A stretch of DNA of 64,000 nucleotides from an uncultured Lachnospira sp. (GTDB taxonomy: Bacteria; Bacillota; Clostridia; Lachnospirales; Lachnospiraceae): NCBI GenBank assembly GCA_910585095.1, contig CAJUBU010000002.1:161379-225378 (forward strand), in the 5' to 3' direction. The translations under genes and the position numbers were made by a program. Of the stretch, positions 16,565 to 25,949 are shown piece by piece. The notes under the pieces are model-generated. The model saw only the letters and a program-made list of their open reading frames with translations. It did no database searches and was not told the origin of the DNA. The stretch's first letter is position 1; every line of letters begins with the position of its first letter.

Positions 16565-17401
16565 TTAATATTTTCTTTTCACAATACCATACTTTATCCT
16601 TACTCGCTCTATCTTTCTCACGATACTTTCTCCCGCAAAAAATACACAAATAGCAGCTCCTAACGCGTGTCCTATATCATAAGGCAACCCTGTAATATAT
16701 AACATTTTTAATGCGCTGATACCACCGCTATATGCCGACTGTGTCATTGTAAATGCAGCAAAATTCATAATACCACCATATAAAATAAATACACTTAAAA
16801 AAGTAAAAACGCTCATAGTTATAAAATTTGCTGGCAATTTATTTTTTCTAAAAAGAAAGGATACTAACATACCAATCAAACCAAATACATATATTCGCCA
16901 CCCCCAAAAAGATTCATTGGTATTGCTTCCTAATAAATACAGTACATATCCGACTATTTCAGAAACAAGGATACAAATTAATGGTGTTATACAAATTTGT
17001 ATACCTATTTTTTTAGCTTCTTTTTTATATTCACTTTTATTATCTAAAATGCCAATCATTTCAACTTTTGAAAATAATATACCTGCCAATGCGCCAAGCA
17101 ATCCCCATGCTAACATTTCCCAAACTGTCCATGCCCCTTGTGTCATAAAAAAATTACAAATGAATCTTGAAAGTGCGCCTGTTGCAAAACCTGCCCGTGT
17201 GCCCAATGCTATACCTGTCAAAATAACCATTGCCGTTCCTGCATGAAATGGGATAGTGTATGCACATATTAAATTTGCAACCACTGTAAATGCAGACATA
17301 ACAGAAATCACTACAATTTCTCTTGCCTGTGGCTTTCTATTCTCATATAATAAAATCAAAGGAATAAATGATACAATCAAAAATACAGTGCTGATAAACA
17401 T
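16565..17401 (-). CDS. ECF transporter S component, probably cobalamin-specific
   Basis: Substrate-binding membrane subunit of an energy-coupling-factor importer. 278 aa, six or seven helices. The stretch TIPFHAGTAMVILTGIALGT, RAGFATGALSRFICNFFM, QGAWTVWEMLAWGLLGALAG is the signature of a group of S components encoded with EcfA/EcfT and DUF4430 genes. Cobalamin specificity is inferred from the nearby B12 riboswitch gene and the DUF4430 gene in the same operon; the family includes other vitamin substrates. AAGGAG and GGAGG lie upstream of the ATG. Last gene of the operon DUF4430-ecfT-ecfA-S, after a 130-base gap from ecfA. Confidence 0.78.
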   Translation of the reverse strand: MFISTVFLIVSFIPLILLYENRKPQAREIVVISVMSAFTVVANLICAYTIPFHAGTAMVILTGIALGTRAGFATGALSRFICNFFMTQGAWTVWEMLAWGLLGALAGILFSKVEMIGILDNKSEYKKEAKKIGIQICITPLICILVSEIVGYVLYLLGSNTNESFWGWRIYVFGLIGMLVSFLFRKNKLPANFITMSVFTFLSVFILYGGIMNFAAFTMTQSAYSGGISALKMLYITGLPYDIGHALGAAICVFFAGESIVRKIERVRIKYGIVKRKY

Positions 17402-17467
17402 GCTTTTCCTCCATATACTCCTTATTTTTTACACAAAATTTTAAAATTTTTTAATAACTTTGTATTA

Positions 17468-17509
17468 GACAATGCGCAGAAATAAATTGTCCATTCAATT
17501 TTATTGAAC
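17468..17509. repeat. Two-hairpin repeat, copy 1
   Basis: GACAAT ... ATTGTC (17468-17491) and TTCAAT-TTT-ATTGAA (17495-17509). It aligns with 47088-47129, where both stems carry different but complementary bases (AGCAA/TTGCT and GTTAAAT/ATTTAAC). It sits between the EcfA stop and the S-component start, inside the operon. Confidence 0.5.
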
Positions 17510-17533
17510 TTATTAAACTATTTATCTTTCACA

Positions 17534-19255
17534 TTATTCCAAAACAAACCACTTCAATTTTTCCCCCACTTGTTTATAAGTTACAGCACCTTTTATATAA
17601 CCTGATGCAATTTTTGCCGCAGACGTTGTGTAATAATTATTTTGTTCAAAAAATGTAACAACATCAGCCTTAGACACAATACAGTGGTCAAACATTAAAG
17701 CGCATTCACTAGCATATTCTGCACAAAAGTCTAAATCATGCGAAACCATTATAACAGTAAGCCTTTGAGTCTCTATTAAATGCCAAATATACTTTCCCAA
17801 TTCTTCTTTAAAAGAAGGATCTAAGCCTTTTGTCGGTTCGTCAAGCAATAAAATATCTGGTTTAAAAAGCAATCCTTTTGCAATGGCAAGTTTTTGCTGC
17901 TGCCCTCCACTAATATCATATGGATGGTATTTTCTAACTTTATCAAGTCCTGTTTTTTCAAGCATTTTTTCAACTTCTTTAATCTTGCCTTCTCTTGACA
18001 TTTTACTTGTCCACAAATTTTGCGAATCGCACAAAACTTCCGCTAATTCCTCCTCTACACTAATTTCTGTAAACATTGCTTTAGGATTTTGTGATACAAA
18101 TATACATTTACCACAAACTTTTATTTTACCTAAAACAGGTTTTAAAACACCTGAAATTAATTTTAATATCGTGGTTTTTCCAGCTCCATTGCCTCCTGTT
18201 ATCGCTAAAAAATCCCCTTTTGAAATATCAAGATTAAGATTTTCCACAACAAAATCTTCTTTTTTGCCATAACAATAACTGACATCTTGAATATGAATAA
18301 TATTTTCTTTTTCACTTGTTATTTTTGCAGCATTTTGTATATACATACTTTTTTGATTTTGTGTTATATCCTTTTCATCTTTTTGAATCCATTGTTCATT
18401 ATATATTGTATCTATCCAATTTCTTCCTTCCCTTACTGTCAATGGACATTGTTCTTTACCATTCTGCTTAAATTGCTTAAAATATATTAACTCTTTATCT
18501 GTAAGAGAAGCTGTCACATAATAATAAATTTTTGCAGCAGTTGGCAATGTTTTGCTGTCTTGTAAATCGTGAATAATAGACAATGCCACCTGTACAGGCG
18601 TTCCTTGATATACAATAGAGCCTTCTTTCATCGTTATAATTTTATCACATACATTAAATAGCTGTTCTGTTCTATGTTCTGATATAAGAATTGTAATGCC
18701 CAGCTCTCTATTTAATCGAACAAGCATATCTATAAATTTCTGTGCCGCTATTGGGTCAAGTTGTGCAGTTGGCTCATCTAACACCAATACTTCTGGATTC
18801 ATTGCCATAATAGAAGCTAAATTTAACAACTGTTTCTGACCGCCAGAAAGTTTAAACGTATCCATTCGATACCATTTTGACATGCCAAAATATTCAGCAG
18901 TTTCCGCTGTCTTTTTTCGGATATCTACATTTGCATAACCCAAATTTTCCAATCCAAATGCTATCTCATGCCAAACTTTATCTGTTACTATCTGGTCTTG
19001 AGGATTCTGTCCTACATATCCTACCTGAAAAGTTGCTATATTTTTTATATCATCGCCCTTATAAGTAACCATACCACTGCATTCACCGTTTGGCATAATA
19101 CTTTTTTTAATCATAGACAATAATGTTGTCTTTCCACAGCCAGAAGCTCCTGTTACAAGAATCATCTCACCCTTATTTATTTTTATATTAATATTATGGA
19201 GTGTCTCCTGTTTTGCCAAAGCATATCGAAAACAGAAATTTTTATACTCTATCAA
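17534..19255 (-). CDS. Fused ECF transporter ATPase (EcfA1-EcfA2 in one chain)
   Basis: Energizing ATPase of the ECF importer. Two complete ABC domains in 573 aa: domain 1 has Walker A GASGCGKTTLL, signature LSGGQKQ and Walker B VLVLDEP; domain 2 (from about residue 315) has GGNGAGKTTILK, SGGQQQK and ILLLDEP. Between them is a linker of about 90 residues. In many genomes the two ATPases are separate genes. The start is a TTG at 19255, with GAGGA 11 bases upstream; the protein begins directly with the fold (MIEYKNFCFRY). It starts 13 bases after the EcfT stop. Confidence 0.92.
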   Translation of the reverse strand: MIEYKNFCFRYALAKQETLHNINIKINKGEMILVTGASGCGKTTLLSMIKKSIMPNGECSGMVTYKGDDIKNIATFQVGYVGQNPQDQIVTDKVWHEIAFGLENLGYANVDIRKKTAETAEYFGMSKWYRMDTFKLSGGQKQLLNLASIMAMNPEVLVLDEPTAQLDPIAAQKFIDMLVRLNRELGITILISEHRTEQLFNVCDKIITMKEGSIVYQGTPVQVALSIIHDLQDSKTLPTAAKIYYYVTASLTDKELIYFKQFKQNGKEQCPLTVREGRNWIDTIYNEQWIQKDEKDITQNQKSMYIQNAAKITSEKENIIHIQDVSYCYGKKEDFVVENLNLDISKGDFLAITGGNGAGKTTILKLISGVLKPVLGKIKVCGKCIFVSQNPKAMFTEISVEEELAEVLCDSQNLWTSKMSREGKIKEVEKMLEKTGLDKVRKYHPYDISGGQQQKLAIAKGLLFKPDILLLDEPTKGLDPSFKEELGKYIWHLIETQRLTVIMVSHDLDFCAEYASECALMFDHCIVSKADVVTFFEQNNYYTTSAAKIASGYIKGAVTYKQVGEKLKWFVLE

Positions 19256-19268
19256 TGCTATACTATCC

Positions 19269-20171
19269 TCATTTCTGCAAAAAATTTTTGTTTAATTTAT
19301 ATTTTGCCGATAATTCACACCAAACAGGAAACAATCCAATAATAAATAACATAAAACAAATCCCCCATGTCCATATTTTATTTTGCGGAAATATAACAGC
19401 GGGCATATAATACACACTTACCTTTCCCATCACAATAATACAACATGCTGCGCACAATGCTATAAACAAAATAGCTATCAACCCTATCTCTGCCTTTTTC
19501 AAATGGTATAAATGATATGTTGTTCTATGTTTTAATCCAAACCCCCTTGATTCCATTGACTTTGACGTCTCTATGGAATTTTCCAGCGACCATGAAATTA
19601 AAATTGATATTTCTTTTAAATATTGTCTTAATCGGTCTAATTTTTTAACAGATGAATGATATCTTCCCATTGCTATTTGTGCATCATGAATTTCTCTATA
19701 CCTTGACCGCAATAATGGTATAAATCGCAATATCATAGAAAATGTAAGCCCTAGCAACGGTGCAATTCTTCCAAAAAGATAATATAATTTTTCAGAATCA
19801 ATAAATACTCTGCAACAGCCAATCCATTGTATCACTGTAACAAAAAGAACACCCATAATAATACCATATATATATGCTTCCAACATAATTGCTTTATCAT
19901 TTATATAAAACAACACTGTTGTCCCTGTATTGGAAAAAATGGGCTGTATCATTACTGTAAAAATAATAATAGGCAACCCTGTTATGATATTAATACTAAA
20001 TTTATTTTCCTTATTTGTAACAAACCAAACAACTGCTGAGACAAACCATGATGTACCAATAATATAGGGATTTAACGTTATCATTGTTATAATTAATACA
20101 AATGCCATGTAAATCAAGTTGACTGCTGGATGATACATGGAAAATGCGGTTTTTTCACCTAAATAATACAT
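19269..20171 (-). CDS. ecfT: ECF transporter transmembrane subunit EcfT
   Basis: Membrane subunit that couples the ATPase to the S component. 300 aa with about six helices and the coupling-helix region FIPLLRSRYREIHDAQIAMG and SILISWSLENSIETSKSMESRGFG; the SMESRGFG segment is the Ala/Ser-Arg-Gly coupling motif of EcfT. AGGAATGG lies upstream of the ATG. Followed after 13 bases by the fused ATPase gene. Confidence 0.92.
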   Translation of the reverse strand: MYYLGEKTAFSMYHPAVNLIYMAFVLIITMITLNPYIIGTSWFVSAVVWFVTNKENKFSINIITGLPIIIFTVMIQPIFSNTGTTVLFYINDKAIMLEAYIYGIIMGVLFVTVIQWIGCCRVFIDSEKLYYLFGRIAPLLGLTFSMILRFIPLLRSRYREIHDAQIAMGRYHSSVKKLDRLRQYLKEISILISWSLENSIETSKSMESRGFGLKHRTTYHLYHLKKAEIGLIAILFIALCAACCIIVMGKVSVYYMPAVIFPQNKIWTWGICFMLFIIGLFPVWCELSAKYKLNKNFLQK

Positions 20172-20308
20172 TGTAACTTTCCATTCCTGTTTATTATTTT
20201 TTCATTTCTGTACTATTTCTTATATAAAAAACTTTCATTTTTTAGGCAGTTTTTGATTAAGTTTTTTATACTATATTTTTAAAATTAAAAAATTTATAAT
20301 TTAAACAA

Positions 20309-21169
20309 TTATCCATCTTTACCATTATCTACATAATACCATAATACCATATCGCTTTCTTTTAATGTATATGATAATGCGCCAACATTTGGCGATATTC
20401 CATTTACCTTATACATCCAGCCGCTTCCATATGAAATAGCTTTTTCACTTAAATTATTGATACTTGTAACATATCCATTATTAGCAGCAACTAATATATT
20501 ATTATCAACACATACCTGCATTAAAAAATCATACACTTTTTGTCCTACTGGAATTTTATAACTCGTCTTTTTAATAATAATTCCATCTGATGGTATCGAA
20601 TTTTTAACACCTTCATTTTTAATTGAATCTTTAAATTCTACTGCCACATCACAGCGTATCTCAATTGAACATGTTATATACTGTAATTCTGATGTGGATT
20701 CACTTGTTATATTTTCAGATGGTATTTCATCTAAATCATCAAGATTTATATCATCAGAGTTTATATTATCAGGATTTATAACTTGATTTGAATTGTTCTT
20801 ATCTATTGAACTTGCGTTGTTTTCTAAATCTTGTGACAAAATGGTATTTGGCTCATTTTCTGATAAAGATTGTTCTAAATTTTCTAAAGATTGTGTTGTA
20901 TTATTGGTTGGCTGAACAGTTAATTCGTTGTCTTGCGTTTCTTGAGATATTATTGTTTCCTTAGAATTTACTTCTTGCCTATTGGATTCTTGTTTTGTAC
21001 CTGATAAAATATCCGATGTATTTTGTAACACAACATACCCATTATTTTTATGCTCATCTTGATATGATTTTACCGACTGAATTTTTAAATGAGCAAATAA
21101 AAATACTGCAAGTCCTATGATAAATAGTAATGCTGCTATTATTTTATATTTTTTATATTTGTCGAACAT
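20309..21169 (-). CDS. Membrane-anchored DUF4430 protein (transcobalamin C-domain-like)
   Basis: 286 aa. One N-terminal membrane helix (about residues 9-27) is followed by a long Ser/Asn/Glu-rich linker (30-165) with short acidic near-repeats (DNINSDDINLDD). The last ~120 residues form a DUF4430 domain with KIPVGQKVYDFLMQVC, GSGWMYKVNGISPNVGA and DMVLWYYVDNG; this is the fold of the C-terminal beta domain of intrinsic factor and transcobalamin. It heads the ECF operon (138 bases before EcfT), so it likely presents substrate to the importer on the outer face. Substrate binding is inferred. The start lies 27 bases from the hsdR remnant. Confidence 0.82.
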   Translation of the reverse strand: MFDKYKKYKIIAALLFIIGLAVFLFAHLKIQSVKSYQDEHKNNGYVVLQNTSDILSGTKQESNRQEVNSKETIISQETQDNELTVQPTNNTTQSLENLEQSLSENEPNTILSQDLENNASSIDKNNSNQVINPDNINSDDINLDDLDEIPSENITSESTSELQYITCSIEIRCDVAVEFKDSIKNEGVKNSIPSDGIIIKKTSYKIPVGQKVYDFLMQVCVDNNILVAANNGYVTSINNLSEKAISYGSGWMYKVNGISPNVGALSYTLKESDMVLWYYVDNGKDG

Positions 21170-21196
21170 GATATTACCCTACTTTATAATAACGTT

Positions 21197-23105
21197 TTAA
21201 TACTTATTTTTTATATTATATTTTGTTTCTGGCTCAACAGCCATAGAAAACTCTTGTTGTAAATTTTTATCTATTTTTGATGAAAGGTTATAACGATTAA
21301 TCATTGACTTATATGATTCACTATCTGTGTTATAAGTTACATTAAATACCATATCAAATAAACATTTCCTAAATGATAAATTATCTTGAATTTGCTTAAA
21401 TAATTGCATATTATCTGCATTATTCTATTCTATCTCTTCAAACACACTATTAAAATCAGAAAGAATTACTGAAAGCCGCGTCATTTGCGCATCTGTAATA
21501 TAAGCTGTGTTGCCGGCAGGTACTGGCAATACTTTGGCATCTTCATCTTCTAATTTAATTGACATACATTACCTTGCTTCCAATCGATAACTGTCAAGGT
21601 CAATAATATCTAAAATACCTTGTTACAAGTCATCTTCTGTTGGTGACAGTAATTTCGGTATCAAAAGATTTAAAAAGATAAAAAGTCTTTCCCAATCTGC
21701 ATTTCCATAAAGCAAAATCGCACCAAGAAAACCATATATACGACAAAATGATTTTGCAAAACTTTTAAACTTTATCTAAGCTTCTATATCTAATTCTTTA
21801 TATATAATAACACAGATATCTAGTATTGGGTCAAGTTTGTCACGTTTGGTGTCATTTAAATATAAATCAATAATATTTTATATATCATCACTAGAATATA
21901 CCTGATACTCTTCCATTACAGCAATAAGGTCATATAATTTATTTGGGTAGGTCTCTCCAGACAAAAGGGTTGTACAATAATATGCTTCAAATGCTTTTTT
22001 TATAACCTCAGGCTTATTTGCAAAATCCAATATAAAAGTATCTTTCTTCAATGGATGCACACGATTAAAACGTGAAAGTGTCTGTACTGCCTTGATACCA
22101 GAAAACGTTTTATCTACATACATTGTGTGAAGTAATGGTTCATCAAAACCTGTCTGGAACATATCCGCAACCACAAAGATACAATAAGGGTCGTTCTTAA
22201 AATTTTTTGGTATTTTCTAATGTCTTATTTTTTTTTTGGGGGGGGGAGTAGTCGTAAATGCAAAATAACTTGCATTATGAAGCAATTTGCGACCTTCCAT
22301 CATAACATTAATTTTATCTTCATTATCCATCCCATTTTGAGAAGTTAAACCAGAAAGTACGAAGTTCATCTAAGCAGAATTTATGCCACTTTGTCCAGAA
22401 TGTGCCTCATCAATAATAATAGCAAATTTATTATTTTTATGGGTACTTCCAAGTTTAGAAATAATATGTGAAAATTTTTCTACTGTGATAATAATAATAA
22501 CACGCTTTTTTTCAGTAATTGCAGCACTTAAATTACTAGAATGTTCCGCCCATGTAACTATGTTTTTTATCTGCATAATTTGACAGCAATTACCAGCTTT
22601 TTTTACCAGCTAATTTTGTACAAAATTTAATATGACTATCATCAACTGCAAAATGCACTATACAGCGTTTAAACTGAAATAAAAGTTCTTTGGCATTACG
22701 GTCATTTTTATATTGTTCTACTGCATTTTCTATGGTCTGTTTTGTAAGGTGATTTTTCAATTCAAAAATAATCACAGGCAAACTATTAATAAAAATGCAC
22801 ATATCAAGAGCCAACTTTTCAGAATCTTGTGAATACCTTAACTGACAAGTTACACTAAAAACATTTTGTTCAAACAGATTTTTCATTTTAACATTTTTTT
22901 GTGTTGGAGCAAGATAAAACATACTGAAGTTTACAGGATAAACTTTCACACCATTACGCAATACATCAATAATACCACGCTTATCTCACTTTGCAAACTC
23001 ACAATTGTAATCAGCATTACAGCCTTGTTCATAACCGTTATGTTCCACAAGCCATTTTACAATCAAGTCTTCAAATCCATCTTCTTTAATATTAGTAAAT
23101 TCCAC
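21197..23105 (-). pseudogene. hsdR: Decayed type I restriction endonuclease subunit R
   Basis: Fragments in several minus frames, in correct order, match HsdR: a GTG start at 23105 with AAGGAG and WLVEHNGYEQGCNADYN, ending at an in-frame TGA near 22988; then DMCIFINSLPVIIFELKNHL of the nuclease domain (22590-22961); DEAHSGQSG, the helicase Walker B (22370-22576); QTGFDEPLLHTMYVDK with GIKAVQTLSRFNR (21878-22174); and a C-terminal piece (21197-21409). The total of about 1.9 kb is well short of the usual 3 kb, so there are deletions as well as frameshifts and stops. No hsdM or hsdS is present. It cannot make a working enzyme. Confidence 0.85.
22228..22246. repeat. T10-G9 homopolymer tract
   Basis: Ten T followed by nine G inside the hsdR remnant. 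G runs this long are rare in AT-rich DNA and are prone to slippage; sequencing error is possible. Confidence 0.8.
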
Positions 23106-23156
23106 TTTTATTACTCCTTTTTATATTTACTTTATTGTAACTCTTATTTTAACTTT

Positions 23157-23429
23157 CTACCTTTTTATATTCTTTGGGGTAAAGCGGTCGTACTGAATTT
23201 GTACTTTTCCCGTAGACAGGCAAATTTTTTCTTTATACAACATCGTGTAAATAGCTTGTCCTTTGGTATAGTCCTTTTGTTCTTTTGGAAAAAAGGAATG
23301 GCAAAAATACCACTCAGCATTAACTTGTCTTGCAAGAAAAATATAAATATTATTTTCTGAATATGGGTGTGGATAGTAAGTAATTCGCTTCATTATCCAT
23401 AACTTAATCTTTCCTGTTTTTCTTATCAA
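23157..23429 (-). CDS. Hypothetical protein, up to 90 aa
   Basis: Frame encoding a 90-residue or (from the second Met, MKRITYYPH) 78-residue basic, aromatic-rich protein with KRITYYPHPYSENN and YFCHSFFPKEQKDYTK. I recognise no family. It ends about 50 bases before the hsdR remnant on the same strand and could be part of the same lost locus. No strong ribosome-binding site is visible. It may be a fragment. Confidence 0.3.
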   Translation of the reverse strand: MIRKTGKIKLWIMKRITYYPHPYSENNIYIFLARQVNAEWYFCHSFFPKEQKDYTKGQAIYTMLYKEKICLSTGKVQIQYDRFTPKNIKR

Positions 23430-23556
23430 TAAATCGATATTTATTTTCCACCTGCAATTTTATACTTATATCCAAACTTCCAGTCAAAATAGAAATAAGG
23501 GTTAATATGTACAATTTTTATAGTATTGTTTTTTATCTTTTATTTTGTTATATTTG

Positions 23557-24219
23557 TCAAAATATTTTTAATAATTTATAAATCATTCTATCTATATAAT
23601 TTAACCTTTTTTTAATTCTCCATATATCTATATTTTGAATTTTTAACTCACTACGCATTTTTAACAAACGATATAAAAATTCTGTATATTCTCCTTTGTT
23701 TTCTATTTCATTTTCTATAATACAATCAATCATATCTTGAAATTCACACTCTAAATATTCAATCATATCTTTTATTAATTCTTCATCAATAAGTCTATAA
23801 TCATAAAATTGCAAACTATTTTTAAAACACAAATTTTCAATTTGACTATTTATAAATAATCCACTATCTGCATGATATAGAACTACCAATCTTTTTTTAT
23901 CGAGAATATTATATATATCCTGACAAAAATCTAATGCTAAAAATACAGCATTGATATCTTTGCTAGGCTGTACAAACAAAGCTGTTTTCATTTTCTTGCT
24001 TTTTATTTTTTTTGACAAATCAAAAGAAATATTATTCCAAATTTGTCTTATTTCACAATAATATTCCAATAAATAATAATTAACCCAAATCCAACTATTA
24101 TATTTTTCAATTCCCCAACACCCCTGTTGATTTTTTGCCTGATATTGAATTAAAATATCCTCAATTTTATTGATATTTATATCTTCTTCCATGTACAAAA
24201 CAATATTTGATTGTGACAC
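23557..24219 (-). CDS. Hypothetical protein, 220 aa
   Basis: Acidic/aromatic soluble protein without signal peptide or membrane helix; has WGIEKYNSWIWVNYYLLEYY and a C-terminal helical, basic end (RIKKRLNYIDRMIYKLLKIF). Very AT-rich codon use, like its neighbours 23157-24618. I do not recognise the family. It follows the next gene (24277-24606) on the same strand with 57 bases between, so the two may be a pair. Immunity or defence-associated orphan is a guess from context only. Confidence 0.55.
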   Translation of the reverse strand: MSQSNIVLYMEEDININKIEDILIQYQAKNQQGCWGIEKYNSWIWVNYYLLEYYCEIRQIWNNISFDLSKKIKSKKMKTALFVQPSKDINAVFLALDFCQDIYNILDKKRLVVLYHADSGLFINSQIENLCFKNSLQFYDYRLIDEELIKDMIEYLECEFQDMIDCIIENEIENKGEYTEFLYRLLKMRSELKIQNIDIWRIKKRLNYIDRMIYKLLKIF

Positions 24220-24276
24220 TTTTATTGTCCTTTCTTGAAAAATCTAGTTAAACAAACTTAATATATATTCTTATTT

Positions 24277-24606
24277 TTATATAAATTTTACCTTATCACA
24301 TTTAAAAGTGATAATAGATATTTCATTATCTAGTAATATAATTTTTAAAATCCTATCATTATAAGACATATCTAAAATCGTATCATAATCAATTTCTTTC
24401 TCTGTTTTTAAAGAATCCCATACATAATTTTCAACAGCATCAAATACTAATAAAACTTCTTTCAGTTCACTATCTCCCTCTTTATAATCTTTTTGCTGCC
24501 ACATACATAAATCAATTTTTAATTTTACCATATTATTTTCATATAATAATTCAATAACATTACTATCATGAAAATTGATATTTTTAACCATATCCTTTAC
24601 TTTCAT
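24277..24606 (-). CDS. Hypothetical protein, about 109 aa
   Basis: Small acidic, beta-rich protein with NINFHDSNVIELLYENN, LKIDLCMWQQKDY and VLLVFDAVENYVW. The 'FHDS..V' opening followed by alternating strands resembles small immunity-type proteins of polymorphic toxin systems, but no specific family is claimed. ATG at 24606 chosen; a GTG at 24618 is too near the AAAGG. No toxin gene is in the window. Confidence 0.5.
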   Translation of the reverse strand: MKVKDMVKNINFHDSNVIELLYENNMVKLKIDLCMWQQKDYKEGDSELKEVLLVFDAVENYVWDSLKTEKEIDYDTILDMSYNDRILKIILLDNEISIITFKCDKVKFI

Positions 24607-24866
24607 TAATATCAACACACCTTTCTTTGTTTTTTATTATTGATTTTCTTAATATAATACTTCTAATAAATTTTTTAAAAATATTGATTCTATAATAAAA
24701 AATAGTTTAGTAAAAAATTCAATATTGAAAATGCAAACTCATTTGTGGATAATATAACATTTTTATGATACAATAACCACAGAAAAATTGTGATATAAAA
24801 GTTTGTATCGCAAACTTCTGACCACCCACTATGCAAAAAATTAGAACAAAATAAAGGAACCTGATT

Positions 24867-25949
24867 ATGTCTAATTATCATTTAGAAAATATTGTAGAAC
24901 CCTTACTAACATGGTATAAAAAAAATGCACGAATTTTGCCATGGCGTGAAAATACAGAACCTTATCGCATCTGGATTTCAGAAATTATGTTACAACAAAC
25001 TCGTGTGGATACTGTGATAGCATATTACAAAAAATTTTTGCAAGCCTTTCCAACTGTACAAGACTTGGCTACATGTAAAGATGAACAACTTATGAAATTA
25101 TGGGAAGGTCTTGGATACTATTCTCGTGCCAAAAATTTAAAAAAGGCGGCGCAAGTAATCTGTGACGATTATGGTGGACAGTTTCCTACTGAATTTGACC
25201 TTGTTATCAAGCTTCCTGGCATAGGAACTTATACGGCTGGTGCTATCTGCTCTATTGCATTTGGTAAAAAAACTGCCGCCGTAGATGGCAATGTACTTCG
25301 TGTGATTACTAGATTGACAAAAAATTCAACAGACATTATGAATACTAAATTTAGAGAAGAAATCAAAAAAAATTTAGAGGCAATTTATCCAAAAGACCAA
25401 TGTGGTAACTTTACGCAAAGCTTGATGGAATTAGGTGCTGTAATCTGTACTCCTAATGGCGCACCAAAATGTGATGAATGTCCATTAAAAGAATATTGTC
25501 TTGCATACAAAGAAAAACGCCAGATGGAATTTCCTGTAAAGAAAAAGAAAGTAGAACGAAAGATTGAAAATAAAACCATTTTTATTTTGTGTTATAATGA
25601 TAATATGGCTATAAACAAACGGGAACAAGATGGCTTATTAGGCGGCATGTGGGAATTTCCAAATCTAAATAAGACACTTGCAAAAAAAGAAGTTAAAGAA
25701 TGGCTCTTGCAGCAAGAAATAATCAATTCAAAAATACAGACAACCTTTAAGAAAAAACATATTTTCTCTCATATAGAATGGCATATGAATTGTTTTGTTA
25801 TTTTATGCGATTCTAGGGGAAATAATAACAACTTAAAATGGGTTACAAGAAAACAGCTTGAAGAAGAAATTGCACTTCCCACCGCATTTAAAAAAATCTA
25901 TAAGGAAATTGGGGATATATCATTAAAATCTTCAAGTAAAATTATTTAA
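24867..25949 (+). CDS. mutY: A/G-specific adenine glycosylase
   Basis: Base-excision repair enzyme that removes adenine opposite 8-oxoguanine. 360 aa. LPWRENTEPYRIWISEIMLQ holds the catalytic Glu, and QTRVDTV follows. The helix-hairpin-helix LPGIGTYTAGAI and the catalytic Asp in AAVDGNVLRVITR are present. The Cys cluster C-x6-C-x2-C-x5-C for a 4Fe-4S centre is at CTPNGAPKCDECPLKEYC. The C-terminal NUDIX-like 8-oxoG domain includes GLLGGMWEFPN. AAAGGAA precedes the ATG. Its 3' end overlaps the next convergent gene by four bases. Confidence 0.95.
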   Translation: MSNYHLENIVEPLLTWYKKNARILPWRENTEPYRIWISEIMLQQTRVDTVIAYYKKFLQAFPTVQDLATCKDEQLMKLWEGLGYYSRAKNLKKAAQVICDDYGGQFPTEFDLVIKLPGIGTYTAGAICSIAFGKKTAAVDGNVLRVITRLTKNSTDIMNTKFREEIKKNLEAIYPKDQCGNFTQSLMELGAVICTPNGAPKCDECPLKEYCLAYKEKRQMEFPVKKKKVERKIENKTIFILCYNDNMAINKREQDGLLGGMWEFPNLNKTLAKKEVKEWLLQQEIINSKIQTTFKKKHIFSHIEWHMNCFVILCDSRGNNNNLKWVTRKQLEEEIALPTAFKKIYKEIGDISLKSSSKII

